From an uncultured Bacilli bacterium (GTDB taxonomy: Bacteria; Bacillota_I; Bacilli_A; RFN20; CAG-826), in the NCBI GenBank assembly GCA_934168325.1, contig CAKPNG010000061.1, positions 1-5,998 on the forward strand: a stretch of 5,998 bases of DNA, in the 5' to 3' direction. The position numbers and the translations under genes were made by a program. Below the pieces are notes generated by a model, which saw only the letters and a program-made list of their open reading frames with translations, had not been told where the DNA came from and did no database searches. Positions 1 through 5,930 of this stretch are shown here, piece by piece (position 1 is the stretch's first letter; the number at the start of each line of letters is the position of its first letter).

Positions 1-90
1 GTTGTTTTAGTAGGGCTGTTAGGTATAAAACTTCAAATGATCAAATTGCTGTTTTATACATTTACTACTATACGAGGGGAGGTTTTATGA
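1..90 (+). CDS. Possible 3' end of an upstream gene (partial)
   Basis: From the first base one frame stays open for 29 codons and stops at TGA 88-90, which overlaps the ATG of the next gene as ATGA. The predicted tail is hydrophobic (VVLVGLLGIKLQMIKLLFY, then TFTTIRGEVL), like the end of a membrane protein. An ATGA overlap is typical of translationally coupled operon genes, so the surface-protein gene could be the second or later gene of an operon. The frame of the downstream gene is also open back to position 3, so this call is weak. I do not recognise the family and the 5' part lies outside the window. Confidence 0.3.
   Translation, partial: VVLVGLLGIKLQMIKLLFYTFTTIRGEVL
24..29 (+). promoter_or_regulatory. 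Candidate -10 element upstream of the surface-protein gene
   Basis: TATAAA at 24-29 lies 16 bp after TTGTTT at 2-7, a poor -35 match. Transcription would start near position 36 and give a leader of about 50 nt before the ATG at 87. The gene may instead be transcribed from further upstream, so this is only a candidate. Confidence 0.2.
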
Positions 91-2798
91 AAAAAGTTGG
101 TAAATTACTAATTGGTGTCTTAAGCGTAGGTGCTTTAATTGGTACTGGTTATGCTGCTTGGACAGTCAATGGCGGTTATGTTTCTAATGATGGCGAGATT
201 CCTTTTGAAATTGCTACCATTGGAAGTAAAGAAATGAGTTTAGAGGTCACTGAAAAAGATGCTAGTGAAAAAGTAGTATTCGATGCACCTAAAGAATGGC
301 ATGGAAATGAGCATTTATCAAAAACATATAATGTTAAAGCTATTAAAGGTGTTGATTTAGTTGACACACCTTATGCTTGTGCAGCTAATGGTTATTGGGA
401 TTTAGTTTCTAAACCTTATCAACCACATTTAAAGATTTCTACAGTTGCAATCGATAAAGAAACTAAAGAAGCTTTAAGTGGAACTAGACTTACTACACTT
501 GAAAGTTATATTACTTTACCAAAAGATGAAGTAGTTGATTATAAAACATGGCTTAAGAGTGAATTAGAAACAACTGGATTTGAATATACATTTACATTTA
601 GTTGGACTAGTGGAGTTAACCCTCAAATCGCTTGGAAAGATTTAGCAGCTGAAGAACAAACAAAGAACTTTACTGATTTAAATAAAGCTTTTGATGGTGT
701 TGCTTTTAAATATACTATTCAAGTTGGTGGAGTTAATGAAGATACTCCAGTTCCAGGAGAAACTTATACTGGTGAAGTTACAATTCCTACAGTAGCAAGT
801 GCTTCTTTAACTGTTGATGGCTTAGTTGATGGCAAATTAACTGCTGGGAAACACGATATTACTTTAACTTTAGATGAAGGCAAAGTCTTAAAAGACGATG
901 CTTTATATATTAATACTGATAAAGTAGTTATGACTAAAGTTGATCCAACTGGTAAATTAGCTAGTGGTAAAGGTTATACTTATACATGTAATTATAACTT
1001 CAAAGAAGGCGTTAATTATGAATTTAAATATGAAGTAGAAAATGAAGTTACGCCTATTAAGAAAGTTTCGTTCACTTATACTGAAGATGAATTAGTCGTT
1101 ATTGATTTTACTTTAGAAGATTTTACAAAAGTATTACCTGGTGATTTATTGGATGTTGGTACTGAAGTATTCTTTGATCTTCTTGTAGAAGATGGCTATA
1201 CTTATGAAACATATTTCAATGGTACATTATTCGATGATGATCACTTTGTATTAGTTGAAGGTACAAATAATTTTGAAGTTAAATTAACTAAAGAAGAACC
1301 ACCAGTTAAAACATATAAAGTAAATGTTACTGGTGAACATATTACTTTTAATTATTCTACAGATATTACTAAAGAATTACCTTTAGGAACTGAAGTAACA
1401 TTTACTTATACAGTTGAAGAAGGTTATGAATTAAAATCATTAACATTTAATGGTACTGATGTTAAAGAAACTAAGAAATTTACAGTTGTAGCAGATAAAA
1501 ATGAATTAGTTGCTACTACTGAACTTATTCCAGTTAAAAATTACACTTTAAATGAAATCTTAGTTGAAAATAAAACTGCTGAAACAGGTAAAACATATAA
1601 TGTTTCTAATGCTAAAGTTGTCGCGGTTAATGAAAGAGGATTTACAATCTATGATGGTACTGGCTATTTAGAAGTTTATTTGGAAACCACACCTGAATAT
1701 GCTGTTGGTGATTATGTTTCTATTGAAGGCAAAGTAAAGAAATTTAACGGATGGTGTCAATTTACAAACACTGCAACATTTGCTAAACTTGATAAATTTG
1801 AAGAAATCGCTGATCAAGAAGCAGTCGAATTTACTTATGCTGATTTAATGGCTAGAGAAGATGATGATCAATTAGGTGTCAAAAAAGTAGTCTTTACAGC
1901 TAAATATAAAGAAACTCCAAAACCAGGCTTCTATTTTGATGAAGGAACTGAAAGAAATATAGCTACTAATTATTATGATTTAAGCTCATTTATTGATGGT
2001 GCTACTTATAAAGTCACTGCAATTTTAGGTGATTGGGGAAGTAAAACAGGCACATTCATTCGTGTTTCTTATATTTCTAGTGAAAAAATTGCTGATCCTG
2101 TAATTGAAGATATTAAAGTTACTGGTATTACAGTAACTAATACTGATATTTCTTTAGAAGAAGGTACTACAAAAGCTATCACAGCTACAGTAACTCCAGA
2201 TAATGCAACAAATAAGGAAGTTACATATAAATCAACTGATGAAACTATTGCTACAGTCGATGAAAAAGGTGTTGTAACTGGTGTTAAAGAAGGTACAACA
2301 ACTGTAACAGTTACTAGTAAAGAAAATCCTGAAATCACAGCCACAGTTAATATTACAGTTACTAAAAAATCAGAAACTCCAACACCTAGTGAAGATAAAA
2401 CTACTGTATATACATTTTTAAGTGATAAATCTGATAAATCAACTGAAAAAACAAAATGGGAAGATTTTATTAAAACTACTGATGGCGAAAGTATTGTAAC
2501 TTCTGCAACCATAACAAAAGGCTATCCAAATTCAATAAATGGAGCTAAATTTGGTACTAAAAGTGTTACCGGCTCTTTATCAATACAATTAAGTGTCGAG
2601 TGTAAAAAAGTTATTGTAAAAATGTGTACTTATGGTTCTGATTCAACTACTGTTACAGTAAGTGGAAAACCTTTCGACTTAACTGGTGTAAAAAAACCTA
2701 CTGACTACGAGGCAGAATTAGCTACTCCTTCAAATACAATTGATATTACAGCTAAGGGCAAAAGATATTACATCTCTTCCATCACATTCATTTACTAA
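87..2798 (+). CDS. Large secreted multidomain surface/matrix protein with SipW-cognate signal peptide
   Basis: This 903-residue protein is probably an extracellular adhesin or matrix/fibre component. Residues 1-24 form a signal peptide of the SipW-dependent class (MKKVGKLLIGVLSVGALIG, then TGYAAW), with cleavage likely after A23 or A24. The early mature motif DGxIxxEI (35-42) recurs in the next gene. Residues 27-235 are an unrecognised N-terminal domain. A beta-rich domain spans about 236-322. Two similar modules at about 326-404 and 408-483 resemble divergent InlB B-repeats (VGTEVFFDLLVEDGYTY versus LGTEVTFTYTVEEGYEL). Residues 487-574 look like an extracellular OB-fold (GYLEVYL, VGDYVSIEGKV), and 575-671 may be a second. 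A BIG2 Ig-like domain covers about 675-760, and the beta-rich C-terminal domain 772-903 ends in YYISSITFIY. There is no LPXTG motif and no C-terminal membrane helix, so anchoring is not by sortase. The start has a strong SD (AGGGGAGG, 75-82) 4 nt before ATG. Family and substrate links rest on motif reading; the precise function is unknown. Confidence 0.85.
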   Translation: MKKVGKLLIGVLSVGALIGTGYAAWTVNGGYVSNDGEIPFEIATIGSKEMSLEVTEKDASEKVVFDAPKEWHGNEHLSKTYNVKAIKGVDLVDTPYACAANGYWDLVSKPYQPHLKISTVAIDKETKEALSGTRLTTLESYITLPKDEVVDYKTWLKSELETTGFEYTFTFSWTSGVNPQIAWKDLAAEEQTKNFTDLNKAFDGVAFKYTIQVGGVNEDTPVPGETYTGEVTIPTVASASLTVDGLVDGKLTAGKHDITLTLDEGKVLKDDALYINTDKVVMTKVDPTGKLASGKGYTYTCNYNFKEGVNYEFKYEVENEVTPIKKVSFTYTEDELVVIDFTLEDFTKVLPGDLLDVGTEVFFDLLVEDGYTYETYFNGTLFDDDHFVLVEGTNNFEVKLTKEEPPVKTYKVNVTGEHITFNYSTDITKELPLGTEVTFTYTVEEGYELKSLTFNGTDVKETKKFTVVADKNELVATTELIPVKNYTLNEILVENKTAETGKTYNVSNAKVVAVNERGFTIYDGTGYLEVYLETTPEYAVGDYVSIEGKVKKFNGWCQFTNTATFAKLDKFEEIADQEAVEFTYADLMAREDDDQLGVKKVVFTAKYKETPKPGFYFDEGTERNIATNYYDLSSFIDGATYKVTAILGDWGSKTGTFIRVSYISSEKIADPVIEDIKVTGITVTNTDISLEEGTTKAITATVTPDNATNKEVTYKSTDETIATVDEKGVVTGVKEGTTTVTVTSKENPEITATVNITVTKKSETPTPSEDKTTVYTFLSDKSDKSTEKTKWEDFIKTTDGESIVTSATITKGYPNSINGAKFGTKSVTGSLSIQLSVECKKVIVKMCTYGSDSTTVTVSGKPFDLTGVKKPTDYEAELATPSNTIDITAKGKRYYISSITFIY

Positions 2799-2813
2799 TC
2801 TAGGTAAATAACC

Positions 2814-2966
2814 ATGAAAAAACTAATAATAACTTTATTATTACTATCTAGTTTAATAGGAGTAGGAATATCAGCTTGGGTGATAACTAGTAAAGATTAT
2901 CACCCTAGTAAAGATGGTACTATTGACTATGAAATAGGTTTTAATAATAATACTACTAATAAATAA
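2814..2966 (+). CDS. 50-aa mini-protein: SipW-type signal peptide plus a short mature head
   Basis: This 50-codon frame begins 15 nt after the stop of the large surface-protein gene and ends before the peptidase gene. It encodes a KK n-region, a hydrophobic stretch and a cleavage region GVGISAW, then about 29 mature residues including KDGTIDYEI. It aligns with residues 1-42 of the upstream protein: LIGxG, AW, Y, S, DGxI and EI are shared in order with a gap of two residues. It then ends in an Asn/Thr-rich tail (FNNNTTNK). The SD is weak (TAGGT, 2801-2805; the AGG core lies 9 nt from ATG), so translation may be coupled to the upstream gene. Its position and matching signal suggest that it is a second substrate of the adjacent signal peptidase. 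It could be a fibre-seeding or capping peptide, or the stump of a truncated paralogue. Conservation of the start, stop and motif order favours a real gene, but its function is inferred. Confidence 0.65.
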   Translation: MKKLIITLLLLSSLIGVGISAWVITSKDYHPSKDGTIDYEIGFNNNTTNK

Positions 2967-2968
2967 TA

Positions 2969-2994
2969 TATTAATAATTATATAATTATTAATA
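2969..2994. repeat. Perfect 26-bp AT-only palindrome between the mini-gene and the peptidase gene
   Basis: Thirteen bases (TATTAATAATTAT, 2969-2981) are followed immediately by their exact reverse complement (2982-2994). In RNA this would be a hairpin of about 11 A-U pairs with a small loop, weak in energy and without a following T-run. It is therefore a poor intrinsic terminator. It could reduce or process read-through between the substrate genes and the peptidase gene, or simply reflect the extreme AT content here. Confidence 0.45.
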
Positions 2995-3020
2995 ATAATC
3001 TCTTATAATAATAAATATAT

Positions 3021-3989
3021 ATGTCTAAAACTAATCAATCTTTATTAATAAATATATTATTACTTACGATAATCTTTATAATTATTATATTAATTATCTT
3101 AGAGAATTATTCTTTATTTAAAAATAAAATAAAGAATAATAAATTAGATAAAGAATATAAGAAAGATTTAAATCTTTCTTATACTCGTATAAATGATAAT
3201 CGTAATAGAAAATATATAATAAATACTAATAATAATAAAGGAATTAATTTAATAATAGATTCATCTAATGTTAAATTAAATGAAGATATAGAAGAACCTA
3301 CTATTATTAAAAGATATAATTTAAAAATAAAGAATAAGAAAAGAAATAAAGTATTAAAGATTATATGGGATTCTATATGGGCTATATTATTTTTATTTGT
3401 ATTATCTTTTTCAATATATTCTAAATGTAATAATAATATATATGAAATACGTAATATTACATATATTACTATTACTACAGGATCAATGAGTTATAAAAAT
3501 GAATATAATTCTTATCTAGTAGATAAGAATTTAAATAATCAAATTAAAACATTCTCCTTAATATCTTTAGAAAAAGTAGAAAAAGATGAAGATATTAAAT
3601 TATATGATATATATGCTTATAAAAATGAAAAAACTAATAAGTTAGTTGTTCATAGAATTATTAATAAAACTATTATTAATGGTATTAGTTATTACACCTT
3701 TAGAGGAGATGCTAATAAAAGTAGTGATTATTACTTAGTAGAAAGTAAAAATGTTTTATATCATTATACTGGTGTAAGTAATTATCCTTTAGGTATTATA
3801 TTCTCTTATTCAGGAAGTTATATTGGTTTAGCTAGTGTTACTTATTTATTTATTAGTTTCATCTTATTAGATAACTTTGATGATAAGAAAATAAAATTAT
3901 ATGAATCATTAATGAAAGTAAATAAAGATAGATTTAATAAAGAAGAAATCGATAATCTAGGTGATACTAAAATAATTTATATTAAATAA
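3021..3989 (+). CDS. sipW: SipW-type (ER/archaeal-like) signal peptidase I with N-terminal extension
   Basis: This 322-residue membrane serine protease is predicted to remove signal peptides of the SipW-cognate class at the outer face of the membrane, most likely those of the two genes just upstream. The catalytic serine lies in TGSM (S155). The second catalytic residue is histidine in VVHRI (H211), not the lysine of ordinary bacterial SPase I; this marks the SipW/ER-type branch. The box FRGDANKSSD (227-236) supplies the conserved acidic residues D230 and D236. Helices are seen at about 7-27, 114-133 (just before the catalytic domain) and 265-283 (C-terminal). Bacillus SipW is about 190 residues, so the first ~109 residues, an extra helix plus an Asn/Lys-rich linker, are an extension. 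No SD precedes the ATG. An in-frame TAA at 3012-3014 and the lack of another AUG before M156 fix the start. The gene is far more AT-rich than the surface-protein gene. The family call is firm; the substrate pairing is inferred from context. Confidence 0.88.
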   Translation: MSKTNQSLLINILLLTIIFIIIILIILENYSLFKNKIKNNKLDKEYKKDLNLSYTRINDNRNRKYIINTNNNKGINLIIDSSNVKLNEDIEEPTIIKRYNLKIKNKKRNKVLKIIWDSIWAILFLFVLSFSIYSKCNNNIYEIRNITYITITTGSMSYKNEYNSYLVDKNLNNQIKTFSLISLEKVEKDEDIKLYDIYAYKNEKTNKLVVHRIINKTIINGISYYTFRGDANKSSDYYLVESKNVLYHYTGVSNYPLGIIFSYSGSYIGLASVTYLFISFILLDNFDDKKIKLYESLMKVNKDRFNKEEIDNLGDTKIIYIK

Positions 3990-4016
3990 ATATAAATTAA
4001 TTATTTAATTTTAATG

Positions 4017-4042
4017 AGGAGTAACTAGTAGTTACTCCTTTT
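4017..4042 (+). terminator. Intrinsic terminator after the signal peptidase gene
   Basis: A perfect 10-bp stem (AGGAGTAACT, 4017-4026, with AGTTACTCCT, 4030-4039) closes a 3-nt loop and runs into a short T-tract (4039-4042). It lies 27 nt after the peptidase stop codon and is the most GC-rich spot in an otherwise AT-only stretch. It closes the secretion cassette and separates it from the ATPase gene. Confidence 0.8.
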
Positions 4043-4097
4043 AATGTGGATTAAATCTCTATCTTTATTCTTATTTATATCTAATATTTCTTAATCT

Positions 4098-4181
4098 TGT
4101 CGAGTATAGTCGACAGAAACCACTATATTTTGTCGAGTATAGTCGACAAAAGTAATTAGTTATTGTAGAATATAGTCGAAA
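4098..4181 (+). promoter_or_regulatory. Three-copy near-palindromic operator array, 33-bp period
   Basis: Two identical 18-bp copies of TGTCGAGTATAGTCGACA lie at 4098-4115 and 4131-4148. A third copy with three changes (TGTAGAATATAGTCGAAA) lies at 4164-4181. Each unit has TGTCGA and TCGACA arms around GTATAG, symmetrical in 16 of 18 positions. The second copy extends to a 24-bp symmetry (4128-4151) through flanking T and A triplets. Unit starts are exactly 33 bp apart, about three DNA turns, so bound dimers would sit on one face of the helix. The array ends 14 bp before the ATPase start codon. It is probably a binding site for a regulator of this gene; the regulator is unknown. Confidence 0.75.
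4143..4171 (+). promoter_or_regulatory. Probable sigma-A-type promoter of the ATPase gene
   Basis: TCGACA (4143-4148, five of six matches to TTGACA) and TAGAAT (4166-4171, five of six to TATAAT) are separated by 17 bp. The -35 is the right arm of the second operator copy and the -10 sits in the third copy, so a protein bound there would compete with RNA polymerase. The start would be near 4178, giving a leader of only about 18 nt that still includes the SD at 4181-4186. Confidence 0.5.
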
Positions 4182-4195
4182 GGAAGAGAAGATTT

Positions 4196-5455
4196 ATGAA
4201 CCATGATTTAATTAAAAGAGTAATATTTGACCAACATGAAGTAATTAAAGAAGCAAAAATAGTCGATAGAGACTTAATTTTAGAAAAGAATGCTAATTAT
4301 GTTTTAACTGGTTTAAGAAGAGCTGGAAAAACTACTCTTTTATATAAAAGAGTTCAAGATTTAATTAAAGAAGGTGTTGAATGGAATCAAATTATTTATA
4401 TTAATTTTGATGATGAACGCTTAATTGGTTTTAATGTCTCTGATTTTGAAGATATTATTTTAGTTGCTGAAGAATTAACTAATAAAAAACATTATTTTTA
4501 CTTTGATGAAATACAAAATATAGATGGATGGGAAATGTTTGCTATTAGAATAGCTAATCAAGGTCATAAAGTAGATATAACAGGTAGTAACGCTAAAATG
4601 TTATCTAAAGAAGTAGCTAGTAAACTTGGTGGAAGATATATTACAAAAGAAATATATCCTTATTCATTTATTGAATATTTAAAAGCTCATGATATATATA
4701 AAGAAGGCTATTCTTATAAAGATATAGCAACAATAAATAATATATTAAATATTTATTTTGAAAATGGAGGATTTCCAGAATCTTTATTATTTAAAAATAA
4801 AAGAGAATATATTTCTAGCGTTTATCAAAAAGTATTATATAACGATATAATTGTTCATAATGATGTAAGAAATGAAAACGGAATAAAATTAATGATTAAA
4901 AAAATAGCAGAATCTGTTAAACAAAATCTTTCTTATACTAAAATACAAAATATTATTACTGGTATTGGATATAAAATTTCTAAAGATGTAATTATTAATT
5001 ATTGTAATTATTGTATAGATGCATTCTTATTATTTACAATTAAAAATTATTATAGTTCTTTTTTAGATAAAAATAGTAATCTTAAATATTATTTTATGGA
5101 TAATGGAATACTAAATCTATTTTTAGACGATAAAAGAACAACTTTATTAGAAAATATAGTAGCAATTCACTTATATAGAAATAATAAAGATAATCTTTAT
5201 TATTTAAAAGGTAATAAAGTTGATATTGATTTATATTTATCTAATTCAAATACTGCTATTCAAGTTGCTTATTCTATAAATGATTATGATGCATATAATA
5301 AAAAAATATCAAATTTAATAGCATTTGTAAATAGCTCTAAAGATAAAAATTATAGATTAATTATTGTTACTTATAATGAAGAAAGAAATATAGAAATAGA
5401 TAATAAAAAAATAGAAGTAATATCTTTAAAGAATTTCTTATTAAATTTTAAATAA
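4196..5455 (+). CDS. ATP-binding protein of the AAA_14/DUF4143 family
   Basis: This 419-residue protein is a cytoplasmic P-loop ATPase followed by a DUF4143 C-terminal region. Walker A is GLRRAGKTT (G39-T47, with K45), Walker B is YFYFDEIQN (D104, E105), and the sensor-1 segment is DITGSNAKML (N132). The GGRY (145-148) and IYPYSFIEYL (153 onward) motifs are typical of the family. The C-terminal part has LLENIVAIHLY (from 317) and KVDIDLYL (341-348) with IQVAYS (355-360). This matches the PD-(D/E)XK-like core seen in DUF4143, but Gln stands where a nuclease would have its Glu, so catalysis there is doubtful. Length is normal for the family, and no transmembrane segment is seen. AGGAAG at 4181-4186 serves as SD, 9 nt before the ATG. 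The gene stands alone between a terminator upstream and a terminator-like hairpin downstream. The biological role of this widespread family is poorly defined, and I assign none. Confidence 0.88.
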   Translation: MNHDLIKRVIFDQHEVIKEAKIVDRDLILEKNANYVLTGLRRAGKTTLLYKRVQDLIKEGVEWNQIIYINFDDERLIGFNVSDFEDIILVAEELTNKKHYFYFDEIQNIDGWEMFAIRIANQGHKVDITGSNAKMLSKEVASKLGGRYITKEIYPYSFIEYLKAHDIYKEGYSYKDIATINNILNIYFENGGFPESLLFKNKREYISSVYQKVLYNDIIVHNDVRNENGIKLMIKKIAESVKQNLSYTKIQNIITGIGYKISKDVIINYCNYCIDAFLLFTIKNYYSSFLDKNSNLKYYFMDNGILNLFLDDKRTTLLENIVAIHLYRNNKDNLYYLKGNKVDIDLYLSNSNTAIQVAYSINDYDAYNKKISNLIAFVNSSKDKNYRLIIVTYNEERNIEIDNKKIEVISLKNFLLNFK

Positions 5456-5545
5456 TTTAATAAGAATATAACTATACCCGTCTTTTGCATTAGTACACTA
5501 GAAATATTCCGCTTGTAATTAATAATTGTAATAATTTTAATGCTT

Positions 5546-5578
5546 ATACATATATACATAGTATATATGTATTTTTTT
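5546..5578 (+). terminator. Hairpin terminator between the ATPase gene and the transposase frame
   Basis: A perfect 12-bp stem (ATACATATATAC, 5546-5557, with GTATATATGTAT, 5561-5572) closes a 3-nt loop and is followed by seven T residues (5572-5578). It would end transcripts from the ATPase gene about 90 nt after its stop codon. If the insertion-sequence boundary is right, it belongs to the element and blocks transcription from entering it. Confidence 0.65.
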
Positions 5579-5588
5579 ATTTTTTATA

Positions 5589-5616
5589 TTGCAATTTATT
5601 TAATATATGATATAAT
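5589..5616 (+). promoter_or_regulatory. Promoter of the transposase-like gene
   Basis: TTGCAA (5589-5594) and a consensus TATAAT (5611-5616) are separated by 16 bp. The start would fall near 5622-5624, giving a leader of about 35 nt. An inverted repeat TGTAAT (5623-5628) / ATTACA (5636-5641) lies at the start of this leader and could form a small hairpin before the SD. Confidence 0.6.
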
Positions 5617-5657
5617 ATCTAGTGTAATCAAGTGTATTACATTTTGGAGGATATTTC

Positions 5658-5930
5658 ATGGCTTATTTCTTGAGAAAATTTAAAAAGAATAACGATTATT
5701 ATTTGCAAATTTGTGAGACAACTTACAATAAAGAAACAAAAAAGTCTAGCAACAAAAACTATAAAATTCTAGGTTATTTTAACGATCTTAAAAAGCAATA
5801 TGAAAACCCAATTGAACATTTTGAAAAGATTGTTGCTGAATTAAATAAGAAATTAAAGGAAGAAAACGAAGAAAAAGTTTCATCCACAAAATATGTAACC
5901 CAAAATATTGGATATTTTTTGATTGGTTAA
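5658..5930 (+). pseudogene. N-terminal fragment of an IS1634-type transposase
   Basis: The 90-codon frame starts MAYFLRKFKKNNDYYLQI, continues KNYKILGYFNDL and NPIEHFEKIVAELNKKLKEE, and ends YVTQNIGYFLIG. This pattern matches what I recall of the N-terminal region of IS1634-type (DDE) transposases in Firmicutes: a basic YLxI start, a YKxLGY motif, DPI-type and long helical segments, then LGYF. Such enzymes run to roughly 550 residues and their catalytic DDE core lies further on, so this product alone could not transpose DNA. The start has a strong SD (GGAGG, 5646-5650) 7 nt before the ATG and its own promoter. The TAA at 5928-5930 appears premature because similar residues seem to follow it. 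If the family call is wrong, it would be a small basic protein of unknown role. Confidence 0.6.

Larger units (their letters stand above)
5494..5626. repeat. Separated 9-bp inverted repeat around the IS leader
   Basis: TACACTAGA at 5494-5502 is exactly mirrored by TCTAGTGTA at 5618-5626, just after the -10 element. The hexamer AGTGTA also recurs at 5631-5636, ten bases after its first copy at 5621-5626. The pair brackets the hairpin and the promoter. It may be a protein-binding site of the element, but 9 bp in AT-rich DNA may also arise by chance. Confidence 0.3.

Noticed and set aside
66..74. -10 element (TACTAT or TATACG) just before the surface-protein gene
   Set aside because: A start there would fall within or after the SD at 75-82 and leave no usable ribosome binding site.
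176..367. Minus-strand frame of 63 codons inside the surface-protein gene
   Set aside because: It lies fully within a well-supported + strand gene with a signal peptide, and its predicted product shows no recognisable motif.
2069..2512. Minus-strand frame of 147 codons opposite the BIG2 and C-terminal domains
   Set aside because: The Val/Ser-rich product is the antisense reading of Thr/Val-rich Ig-like repeats, so it is a composition artefact.
2593..2603. TGTCGAGTGTA in the surface-protein gene as a further operator copy
   Set aside because: Only the left arm matches, it is not followed by the right arm, and it falls inside conserved coding sequence.
4098..4181. Short CRISPR array
   Set aside because: The three repeats are only 18 bp with 15-bp spacers, are themselves palindromic, abut a promoter, and have no cas gene nearby. 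A regulatory array explains them better.
5188..5272. DUF4143 C-terminal region as an active nuclease
   Set aside because: The PD-(D/E)XK-like pattern has Gln at the position of the usual acidic residue and no clear catalytic Lys, so nuclease activity is not supported.
5371..5559. Minus-strand frame of 62 codons at the end of the ATPase gene
   Set aside because: It overlaps the ATPase C-terminus and the intergenic hairpin, and it is Ile/Lys-rich as expected of random AT-rich DNA.
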